The notes under the pieces were generated by a model. It was not told the DNA's origin and ran no database searches. It worked only from the letters and a program-made list of their open reading frames with translations. This document shows positions 25,276-32,906 of a stretch of 64,000 nt of DNA, in pieces (the first letter of the stretch is position 1; every line of letters starts with the position of its first letter). The position numbers and the translations under genes were made by a program. The stretch lies in assembly GCF_003025005.1 (NCBI RefSeq), contig NZ_PVSS01000003.1, positions 237,626 to 301,625 on the forward strand, in the 5' to 3' direction. The stretch comes from Brumimicrobium mesophilum. GTDB lineage: Bacteria > Bacteroidota > Bacteroidia > Flavobacteriales_D > Crocinitomicaceae.

Positions 25276-26601
25276 TTATTGCTTAAAAAGCCAAGCACCT
25301 TCAATATCTTGTCTTACGCGAGATAATTCTGATTTAGCTTCCTCAAAGGTTGAATAGCTTTGAGCGGCAACAAAGTACAAACCTCCTAATTGACTAATGA
25401 TTTTAGCATCGAATCCTTTTTGTTTGTATTTATTCACTAAACCTTCTGCATTCGACTTTTCATTGAAGCAGCCAATCACAATGTGGTGATTGCCCTTTGA
25501 AGATGAAACAGGTACAGTCACAGCTGTTTTTTCTTCTTCTAATTCCATTTCCGGTTGAATCAAATTTTCAATTGAATCCAGTTTTACTTCTTCAGACAGA
25601 TCAACTATCATTGTATCTGCTATTTGCTTATTTAATTCTTCGTTTCTTTTTCGTTCTGCCTCAGCTTGAGCTTTTTCTTTTTCAAGTTGTTCTTTTTCAG
25701 TAGCTTCATTCTCTAATTCTTGGTTACTGTTCCAACCTAAATACTCTTCAACCTTTTCATAATTTGTAGCTACAAATACACTTCCACCAATTATTAAAAG
25801 AACCAACAGTAATAATATCCAGAATAAACATCCTCTTTTTCGTTTATTTTCTTCTGCGATTATTATTGGTGGAACATCATCCTTTTTAATCGGCTCAACT
25901 ATTGGTGAACCATCGGTGAGTTTTTCTTTTTCTATGTAAGTGTTCTTCTTAGGTTCAGAAGTTTCAGAAACCTTGTCCGCTGATTTTGAAACAGGAGGAG
26001 GAACTATTACTTTCTCGGCTTTAGCCTCAATTTTTTCCTCCTTGCTTTTCGTTCTCTCTTCAATCTTTTCCTTTGGTTTAACCTTCTCTTCAGGTTTTGA
26101 AATTGGTGGAACAACTTTTTCTGTAGCTTGTTCAGGTTTTTCTACTTTCGATTCTGAAATATCATTTTCTTTATCCTTTATAACTTCATTTTCCACTTTC
26201 TTAATAGGTCTAGAAGTCGTTTCAGATTTGTTGGGTGGGGTAGGAGAAGGCCCCATAGTTGAGTCAGACGATAAAGGCCCGCCAGTTTTTATGTTACCTT
26301 CAAATATTATTGAGCCGTCTTTATCTTTTCTAAACTCACCCAATTTAAAAATTGAATATGTTTCCCCTTTATTGAGAAGAAGTTCTAATTCGCGAATGTA
26401 CTTAGCAACACTATTTTTAGCTGCTTGTATATCCATGGTAGACTCTTTTTCTAACAAGGTGGAAAGTTTTCCATCATCATAAGTCAGGTATTCATTAAAC
26501 ATTAGTTCACCAGTTTCTTCATTGGCAATTACAATTGCACCAAATTCCGGTAAAATAACTTTTGAATAAAGAAGTAAAAGCTGTTTAATGTACTTGTCCA
26601 T
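25276..26601 (-). CDS. HU-CCDC81 and SPOR domain membrane protein
   Basis: 441 residues. Residues 1-105 are the paired bacterial HU-CCDC81 domains (LLLYSKVILPEFGAIVIANE...FNEYLTYDDGKLSTLLEKE). A Lys/Glu/Pro-rich linker spans 110-255, a single membrane helix 258-279, a Glu/Lys coiled coil about 295-335, and a C-terminal SPOR domain 372-441 (HHIVIGCFNEKSNAEGLVNK). SPOR domains bind glycan strands lacking stem peptides at division sites. The N-terminal HU-like domain should be cytosolic, so the protein links the cytosol to peptidoglycan. Co-transcribed with two lipid acyltransferase genes. Confidence 0.87.
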   Translation of the reverse strand: MDKYIKQLLLLYSKVILPEFGAIVIANEETGELMFNEYLTYDDGKLSTLLEKESTMDIQAAKNSVAKYIRELELLLNKGETYSIFKLGEFRKDKDGSIIFEGNIKTGGPLSSDSTMGPSPTPPNKSETTSRPIKKVENEVIKDKENDISESKVEKPEQATEKVVPPISKPEEKVKPKEKIEERTKSKEEKIEAKAEKVIVPPPVSKSADKVSETSEPKKNTYIEKEKLTDGSPIVEPIKKDDVPPIIIAEENKRKRGCLFWILLLLVLLIIGGSVFVATNYEKVEEYLGWNSNQELENEATEKEQLEKEKAQAEAERKRNEELNKQIADTMIVDLSEEVKLDSIENLIQPEMELEEEKTAVTVPVSSSKGNHHIVIGCFNEKSNAEGLVNKYKQKGFDAKIISQLGGLYFVAAQSYSTFEEAKSELSRVRQDIEGAWLFKQ

Positions 26602-26623
26602 AATAGAAGAATAAAATATTTAA

Positions 26624-27475
26624 TTAGAATAGTTCGTTGAATTTAAATGTTTGGTCTAAACGAATACCTTTTTCTGTTTCTTTCAAAGTGCAGCATTCGT
26701 TCAAATGATCATGTTCAAGAAATAAAATGTATTGTTCTTGTGCGGCTTTCTTTAAGAATTTTTCTTTTTCATCTAATGTTATTAAAGGTCGCGTGTCATA
26801 CCCCATAACATAAGGCAATGGTATATGACCAACTGAAGGTAATAAATCAGCCATAAAAACAATGGTTTTACCTTTGTAGCGAATATGTGGAATCATTTGA
26901 CTTTCTGTATGTCCATCAACAAATAGTAAATCAATATCATTAAAAACTTCTTTACTGAAATCTCCTGTTCTGGTAACAAATTTCAATTGACCAGACTCTT
27001 CTAAGGGAAGGATATTTTCAGATAGAAATGAAGCTTTTTCTCTCGCGTTAGGCTCTGTTGCCCATTTCCAGTGTTTTTCGGTACTCCAAAAAGTTGCATT
27101 TTTAAAAACTGGAGCAAATCGATTTTCACCAATTCTTTCTACAGCTCCACCACAATGGTCGAAATGTAGGTGAGTTAAGAAAACATCTGTAATATCGTCG
27201 GGTGAAAAACCTAACTTCTTCAAGTTTCCTTTTAATGAGTCATCACCAAACATATAATAATAAGAGAAAAATTTCTCACTTTGTTTGTCACCAATTCCAG
27301 TATCAATAAGCATTAATCGATCACCATCTTCGATAAGCATGCAACGCATAGCCCAACTACACATATTATTTTCGTCAGGCTCATTGGTTCTTGACCATAA
27401 TGTTTTTGGCACAACACCAAACATTGCACCACCGTCTAATTTAAAGTTTCCTGTATTTAATGGATGTATTTTCAT
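26624..27475 (-). CDS. MBL-fold metallo-hydrolase
   Basis: 283 residues with the zinc motif THLHFDHCGG (His102, His104, Asp106, His107), LIDTGIG before it, VDGHTESQMIPHI and a final FLEHDH. The layout resembles the AHL-lactonase/AttM group of the metallo-beta-lactamase fold, but the substrate is not readable. There is no signal peptide. It is the first gene of the minus-strand operon with the HU/SPOR and acyltransferase genes, 22 bases before the HU/SPOR start. Confidence 0.85.
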   Translation of the reverse strand: MKIHPLNTGNFKLDGGAMFGVVPKTLWSRTNEPDENNMCSWAMRCMLIEDGDRLMLIDTGIGDKQSEKFFSYYYMFGDDSLKGNLKKLGFSPDDITDVFLTHLHFDHCGGAVERIGENRFAPVFKNATFWSTEKHWKWATEPNAREKASFLSENILPLEESGQLKFVTRTGDFSKEVFNDIDLLFVDGHTESQMIPHIRYKGKTIVFMADLLPSVGHIPLPYVMGYDTRPLITLDEKEKFLKKAAQEQYILFLEHDHLNECCTLKETEKGIRLDQTFKFNELF

Positions 27476-27596
27476 TTTACTCTTGACTTTTTTGTGAATA
27501 TAAGGTTTTTGAGAATATTAGTAGGAGTGTGACTATACATTTTTGCCAAAGTATAATTTGTAAAATTCCTTCTTCAAAAACTGCAGGGTACAAAAA

Positions 27597-27622
27597 AAGT
27601 CCAAACATTTCTGTTTGGACTT
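27597..27622 (-). terminator. Intrinsic terminator of gltA
   Basis: AAGTCCAAACA and TGTTTGGACTT form perfect 11-base arms with a 4-base loop; on the minus strand a run of T follows. It lies 22 bases past the gltA stop. Confidence 0.9.
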
Positions 27623-27643
27623 CTCGATATAATAAATTTGAAA

Positions 27644-28930
27644 TTATCTTTTTTCAATAGAAACATAATCACGTTCTGTAGCACCAGTATAAATCTGACG
27701 TGGTCTTCCGATTGGTTCTTTGTTTTCAATCATTTCTTTCCATTGTGCAATCCATCCTGGTAATCTTCCCAATGCGAACATTACAGTAAACATTTCAGAA
27801 GGAATTTTCAGTGCTTTGTATATAATTCCAGAGTAGAAATCTACGTTAGGATACAAACCTCTTTCTACGAAATAAGGATCTTCTAATGCAATTTTCTCCA
27901 TTTTTTTTGCCAAGTCTAAAGCTGGATCATCAACACCTAATTGTTCTAAAACATCATCCGCTGCTTTTTTGATAATCTTAGCACGTGGATCGAAATTTTT
28001 GTAAACTCTGTGTCCGAATCCCATCAAACGGAAAGAATCATCTTTGTCTTTCGCTTTATTTATCCACTTATCTAAATCACCTCCATCATCTTGAATTTTA
28101 TCTAGCATTTCTATTACAGCTTGGTTAGCTCCACCATGTAAAGGTCCCCAAAGTGCAGAAATTCCCGCTGAGATAGAAGCATAAAGATTTGCTTGAGAAG
28201 AACCAACAATTCTTACAGTTGATGCAGAACAGTTTTGCTCGTGATCAGCATGAAGAATTAATAATTTGTTTAATGCTGTTGCTACAACTGGATTTGGTTT
28301 GTATTCCTCCGTTGGCATTGCAAACATCATGTTCAAGAAATTCTCTACATAATCCAAATCATTTTTTGGATAAATAAAAGGATGACGAACAGCGTTTTTG
28401 TAAGACATTGCAGCTAAAGTTGGTAACTTAGCTAAAAGTCTGTGAACTGTTAAATCAACTGCTTCTGATGATCTATTTGGATCTTGAGATTCTGGATAAA
28501 AAGTAGATAAGCTAACAACCATTGATGCTAAGACTCCCATCGGGTGAGCTTTTGAAGGGTAAGCTTCGAAAAACTGCTTCATGTCCTCATGAACCAAAGT
28601 ATGATTTGTGATGCTTTTCTTAAAGTCTGTTAATTGAGCTTCAGTTGGTAATTCTCCATAAATAAGAAGAAAAGCAACCTCTAAAAAAGTGGCTTGTTCT
28701 GCTAATTGTTCAATTGGATAACCTCGGTATCTTAAAATTCCGTTTTCTCCATCTAGGTATGTGATTGCACTTGTAGTACTACCTGTGTTTTTAAATCCAG
28801 GATCTATTGTAATTACTCCAGTAGTACCTCTCAATTTCTTGATGTCTATTGCTTTTTCATTCTCTGTACCAGTGATAACAGGGAATTCATATGTTTTCCC
28901 TCCAATTTCTAATTTTGCAGTTTCGCTCAT
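27644..28930 (-). CDS. gltA: Citrate synthase
   Basis: 428 residues, the hexameric type II length. It condenses oxaloacetate and acetyl-CoA in the TCA cycle. Active-site segments are LILHADHEQNCSASTVR, ALWGPLHGGANQAVI (catalytic His), GFGHRVYKNFDPRA and the C-terminal GWIAQWKEMIENKEPIGRPR. The N-terminal beta-sheet domain of the type II group (AKLEIGGKTYEFPVITG) is present, so NADH control as in E. coli is possible. Monocistronic: own terminator, and about 160 bases before the DPP4 gene upstream. Confidence 0.97.
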   Translation of the reverse strand: MSETAKLEIGGKTYEFPVITGTENEKAIDIKKLRGTTGVITIDPGFKNTGSTTSAITYLDGENGILRYRGYPIEQLAEQATFLEVAFLLIYGELPTEAQLTDFKKSITNHTLVHEDMKQFFEAYPSKAHPMGVLASMVVSLSTFYPESQDPNRSSEAVDLTVHRLLAKLPTLAAMSYKNAVRHPFIYPKNDLDYVENFLNMMFAMPTEEYKPNPVVATALNKLLILHADHEQNCSASTVRIVGSSQANLYASISAGISALWGPLHGGANQAVIEMLDKIQDDGGDLDKWINKAKDKDDSFRLMGFGHRVYKNFDPRAKIIKKAADDVLEQLGVDDPALDLAKKMEKIALEDPYFVERGLYPNVDFYSGIIYKALKIPSEMFTVMFALGRLPGWIAQWKEMIENKEPIGRPRQIYTGATERDYVSIEKR

Positions 28931-29032
28931 TTTTTTTTACTCGTTTTTAATGTACTTTAATTCGGTTGCCTAAGTTAATTAAATCTTTCATTTATTTAAT
29001 CTTTTTCGTGCAATTCTTTGCCTTTAATCAAC

Positions 29033-29048
29033 AAACAGATTTCTGTTT
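29033..29048. promoter_or_regulatory. Palindrome upstream of gltA
   Basis: AAACAGATTTCTGTTT has perfect 7-base arms around TT. It lies 103 bases upstream of the gltA ATG and 42 bases past the DPP4 stop. It could be an operator for gltA or a hairpin ending DPP4 transcription; no T run is obvious. Confidence 0.35.
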
Positions 29049-29090
29049 AGTTTAATTCGTGGATTAATTATTGATAGATCAAACTACAAA

Positions 29091-31283
29091 TTATAAGTTT
29101 TCTATTGTATATTCTAACATCATTCTAAATAAATGATTTCTTGTGTTTCCGCCATAAATACCATGATCTTTATTTGGGTAGATAAACTGCTTAAAATCCT
29201 TATTTTCTTTGACTAAAGCTGTGATCATTTCCATTGCATTTTGAACGTGGACATTGTCATCTCCAGAACCGTGAATAATGAAATAATTACCTTTTAATTT
29301 ATCAACATGGTTGATAGGCGAATTGTCGTCATAACCCGATGCATTTTCTTGAGGTGTACGCATGAATCGTTCAGTATAAATATTATCATAATATCTCCAG
29401 TTAGTAACAGGAGCAACAGCGATTGCCATTTTAAAATCATCCGCACCTTTAGTAATAGCTAATGAAGCCATATATCCTCCATAACTCCAACCCATAATTC
29501 CAATGCGCTCTGGATCAACAAAATCCCATTTCTTTACATATTGTGCAACTGCAATCATGTCATCAGTTTCTAATTTACCCAATTCTAAATATGTAGACTT
29601 CTTGAATTTAGCTCCTCTGTACATTGTTCCTCTGGGATCAACACTCATAACAATATATCCTTTTTGCGCTAAAAGCTGATGGTAAGCACCATTTCCTCCG
29701 TCATATGCGTCCTTAACCATATTTGAACCAGGTCCACCATATATGTTAAAGTAAACTGGATATTGTTTTGTACTGTCAAAATCGGGTGGTAATAAAATCC
29801 AAGCATTTAAACTTTTCTCAGCGCCTTCAACTTCAATAAACTTCTTTGGTTGGAAATTCATTTCTTCGATGTAGAAGTTTAGGTATTCGTTATTCTCTAA
29901 CTCCATAATTAATTTTCCACTCGCTTCATGTAAAGAATAAATTGGTGGTGTATTAATATTGGACCAACGGTTTACATAGTATTTCAAACCTTGTGAAAAA
30001 GTGATAGAATTAGTTCCTTTCTTTTCACTTATTTTATCCTTCTTAGTTCCATCCAATTGAATAGAATAAAGTGCTGTATATTGTGCACCTTCCTCTGCAG
30101 ATGTATAGTAAATCGTTTGCGTTTCTTCGTTGATACCCATAAATTCAATAACATCCCAATTTCCTTTTGAAATTTGTTGACTAGATCCATCAATTCCAAT
30201 TTTGTAAATGTGATTGAAACCATCTTTTTCACTTGTTCTGATAAAATGTTTTCCATCTTCAAGAAAATATAAATTATCATCTATTTCCACATAAGCTTCG
30301 TCTTTTTCTTCATAAATTACTTTTGCGGTCATATTTTTATCATCTGTATCAATCCAATGGTATTTCAAGTGGTTTTGATGACGATTTAAAGTCAGTGCTA
30401 ATAATTTATTTTCCTTTGATGAGAATTTTATACGGGGAATATATTCGTAGTTGCCTAAGTCGATAATTTTAGATTTCCCGTTCTTTACTTTTGCGATATT
30501 CAAAGTTACTTTTGAATTATCCTCACCTGTTTTAGGGTATTTGAAAGTGTAAGGGCTAGGGTAGAGGTCTTCAAAATACATCATTGTGAATTCCTTAACT
30601 TTACTTTCATCAAAACGCAAGTATGCAAGGTATTCACTATTTGGCGACCAGTCATAAGCTTTTGTATAAGCAAATTCTTCTTCGTTGACCCAGTCAGTTG
30701 TTCCGTTTATTATTTCATTCACTTTTCCATCTTCTGTAATGGCTTTTACTTTCCCGCTGGCAATAGTTTTTACGTAGATATTATTCTTATGAATAAAGGC
30801 TACTTTTTTTCCATCCGGAGAATAGGATGCTAAAGTCTGAGGTATTCTTTCAGCGTCTAAAGGTGACAGTACTTTTGTTTTTAAATCATAAAGAAAATAT
30901 TCTGCAGTAAAACTTCTTCTGTAGCGCTTTTGACGATTTACAGTCAACAATAACTTCGATTCATCATCATTGAATTCATAAGAATCAATTTTTAAAGCTT
31001 TGTTGTTATAGACTAATTCCTTTCCATCTAAAATCGTTTCGCCTGTTCCTGTTAAATCTTCGAAAGAATAACGCATAATAGATTTTTTGCCATCTATCAA
31101 CGCAAAACGGGAATAATGCTGTCCATCTTTCATGGAACTAAAACCGCTCACTCCATTTCCATAGAACTGAAATTCTTTCCAGATTTTTTCGACTGTTAAT
31201 TCATTTGTAGAATCCTTTTCTTGAGTGAAACTGATAAAAGATGAACATACGACTATGATTGCCGTTAAGGTAAAATTTTTCAT
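29091..31283 (-). CDS. Dipeptidyl peptidase IV (S9B)
   Basis: 730 residues. Signal peptide (TAIIVVCSSFISFTQ), an eight-bladed propeller region, and a C-terminal alpha/beta hydrolase domain. The DPP4 Glu motif DWVNEEEF is present in the propeller, and the triad is Ser600 (GWSYGGY), Asp675/676 (GSGDDNVH) and His707 (KDHGIYGG). Cleaves X-Pro dipeptides from N-termini in the periplasm or at the surface, complementing DPP7. There is no T9SS tail. It is transcribed towards gltA. A TATCTTCG element lies about 20 bases upstream of the start. Confidence 0.93.
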   Translation of the reverse strand: MKNFTLTAIIVVCSSFISFTQEKDSTNELTVEKIWKEFQFYGNGVSGFSSMKDGQHYSRFALIDGKKSIMRYSFEDLTGTGETILDGKELVYNNKALKIDSYEFNDDESKLLLTVNRQKRYRRSFTAEYFLYDLKTKVLSPLDAERIPQTLASYSPDGKKVAFIHKNNIYVKTIASGKVKAITEDGKVNEIINGTTDWVNEEEFAYTKAYDWSPNSEYLAYLRFDESKVKEFTMMYFEDLYPSPYTFKYPKTGEDNSKVTLNIAKVKNGKSKIIDLGNYEYIPRIKFSSKENKLLALTLNRHQNHLKYHWIDTDDKNMTAKVIYEEKDEAYVEIDDNLYFLEDGKHFIRTSEKDGFNHIYKIGIDGSSQQISKGNWDVIEFMGINEETQTIYYTSAEEGAQYTALYSIQLDGTKKDKISEKKGTNSITFSQGLKYYVNRWSNINTPPIYSLHEASGKLIMELENNEYLNFYIEEMNFQPKKFIEVEGAEKSLNAWILLPPDFDSTKQYPVYFNIYGGPGSNMVKDAYDGGNGAYHQLLAQKGYIVMSVDPRGTMYRGAKFKKSTYLELGKLETDDMIAVAQYVKKWDFVDPERIGIMGWSYGGYMASLAITKGADDFKMAIAVAPVTNWRYYDNIYTERFMRTPQENASGYDDNSPINHVDKLKGNYFIIHGSGDDNVHVQNAMEMITALVKENKDFKQFIYPNKDHGIYGGNTRNHLFRMMLEYTIENL

Positions 31284-31834
31284 TATATATCTTGTTTTTG
31301 CGAAGATAATAGAAATATCTGAGGATTGGAATTTTATACTTTTTATGAATTGTAATCAATTCTAGAATACAGATTCAAAATTATGTATTAGGTTATTTTT
31401 ATCAAATAATGTCAGAAAGTATACTAAGTATTACTTTTTTCCACATCATAATTTCAATATAGAGATTCTATTTTTATTTTGTTTTAATTGGTTGGTTAGT
31501 TAATTAAAGCCCATGAATAATGAAAAAAGATCGGACTTTAATGTAGATATAATGTATTCAAATCAGAAGCAGAAGGCTTGATTATAGGTTCTTTTTTTGA
31601 ATAAAAATGAAAATTGTTAATAATTCGATAATAGTTGGTTCAATAAAAAGCCTTAATTTTGTATTGAAAATCATTTATTGTTCTCCTTGAGGCAATTTTA
31701 TTTCATGCTGAAACCAATAAATGATAAAACCAAAAGAAACGATAATTAAATAAGTTGTATTCAATATAGTTTACTCAAACTCACAACTGTTTTTGTTTTT
31801 TTCAATTTGTAACTTCTATCAATTAAATATAATA
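31284..31834. other. Gene-free region between divergent genes
   Basis: No open frame with coding character was found on either strand. It contains the DPP4 promoter side, a candidate promoter for the lamin-tail gene (31635-31661), and AT-rich sequence. The leader of the lamin-tail gene would be about 170 bases long if that promoter is used. Confidence 0.5.
31635..31661 (+). promoter_or_regulatory. Candidate promoter of the lamin-tail gene
   Basis: TTG (31635-31637) and TAATTTTG (31654-31661) match the -33/-7 pattern, but the spacer is 16 bases, shorter than the 20 seen before pepA and secDF. Confidence 0.4.
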
Positions 31835-31837
31835 ACT

Positions 31838-32848
31838 ATGAAAAAAGTTTTACTTTCACTAGGACTTCTTTTAAGTGCTTCAGTTAGCGCTCAAGATTGT
31901 TCTGAATTATTTATCTCTGAGTATGTTGAAGGCTGGTCCAACAACAAAGCTATCGAGATTTACAACCCAACAAGTTCACCTATTAACTTAAGTGATTACA
32001 TGATTGTTCGTTATTCAAACGGAGCTACATTTGTAGGTCCTGATGCTGGAGTTCAATTGTCAGGTACAATTGGAGCAAAAGAGGTTTACGTAGCAGTTTT
32101 GGACAAAAGAGACGAAAACGGTACTGGTCAAGAGGCTCCAGTTTGGGACTCATTACAAGAACGTGCTGATGGTTTTTATAGCCCAGATTACAACGTTTCA
32201 AGAGCAATGTATTTTAATGGAAATGATGCAGTTGTTTTAGCAAAAGGAACTATTGCTGATATTTCAAATGCTCAATTAATTGATGTTTTTGGTAAAATTG
32301 GTGAAGATCCAGATGTTGGAGACCCATACAATGGTTGGACGGATACAGCTCCATTTGTAGGTGTTGGAACAGTTCTTACAACTGATCACTCTTTAGTTCG
32401 TAAAGAAGGGATTAAAAAAGGTGTAACATCGGCAATTATTCCTGTATTTAACGCTTTAGTTGAATGGGATTCTTTACCGCCAGTTATTCCTATGTTGGAT
32501 TCGAATGGTGATCCAATTCTAGATTCAAACGGAGATCCACGTATCGAAGGGAACTGGAAAACTTTAGGAAGTCACGATTGTGATTGTAACACATTGTCAG
32601 TAAACGATGAAGTTACATTGAATTTATCAATCTATCCTAATCCATCAACAAACGGTGAATTTAACTTCACAAGTGATAATAACATTGTTAGTGTTGAAGT
32701 ATTTAGTGCTGTTGGACAGAAAGTATTTTCTAAAGAAAATAACGCGGGTATCAATACAATCTCTGTAGGAAATCAACCAGGTGTTTATTTGGTGAATTTG
32801 AAAACATCAAACGGAGTAGTAACTTCTCGTCGAGTAATTGTTAAATAA
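31838..32848 (+). CDS. Secreted lamin-tail domain protein with T9SS sorting domain
   Basis: 336 residues from the ATG at 31838, which begins a clean signal peptide (MKKVLLSLGLLLSASVSAQ); an upstream in-frame ATG at 31793 adds 15 unlikely residues. The mature part opens with the lamin-tail fold (ELFISEYVEGWSNNKAIEIY, NLSDYMIVRY, DAVVLAK, IDVFGKIGEDP, WKTLGSHDC). In Bacteroidota such domains are common in secreted nucleases and other surface proteins. The C-terminus is a T9SS domain (IYPNPSTNGEFNFTS...GVYLVNLKTSNGVVTSRRVIV). An internal DSNGDP duplication is near residues 222-235. First gene of the locus with the TonB receptor and endonuclease. Confidence 0.85.
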   Translation: MKKVLLSLGLLLSASVSAQDCSELFISEYVEGWSNNKAIEIYNPTSSPINLSDYMIVRYSNGATFVGPDAGVQLSGTIGAKEVYVAVLDKRDENGTGQEAPVWDSLQERADGFYSPDYNVSRAMYFNGNDAVVLAKGTIADISNAQLIDVFGKIGEDPDVGDPYNGWTDTAPFVGVGTVLTTDHSLVRKEGIKKGVTSAIIPVFNALVEWDSLPPVIPMLDSNGDPILDSNGDPRIEGNWKTLGSHDCDCNTLSVNDEVTLNLSIYPNPSTNGEFNFTSDNNIVSVEVFSAVGQKVFSKENNAGINTISVGNQPGVYLVNLKTSNGVVTSRRVIVK

Positions 32849-32863
32849 GAAATTAAAAAAAAT

Positions 32864-32887
32864 GGGGAGTTAAAAGCTCCCCTTTTT
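32864..32887 (+). terminator. Terminator-like hairpin between the lamin-tail and receptor genes
   Basis: GGGGAG (32864-32869) pairs with CTCCCC (32877-32882), followed by TTTTT. It lies 16 bases past the lamin-tail stop and 20 bases before the receptor GTG. No separate promoter is seen after it, so it may act as a partial terminator that lowers receptor expression. Confidence 0.65.
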
Positions 32888-32906
32888 CATATCAATTTTT
32901 ACTGTT

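Noticed and set aside
25940..26482. A 180-codon plus-strand frame
   Set aside because: It is antisense to the Lys/Glu/Pro-rich linker of the HU/SPOR gene; the low-complexity Ser/Phe composition is the complement of that linker.
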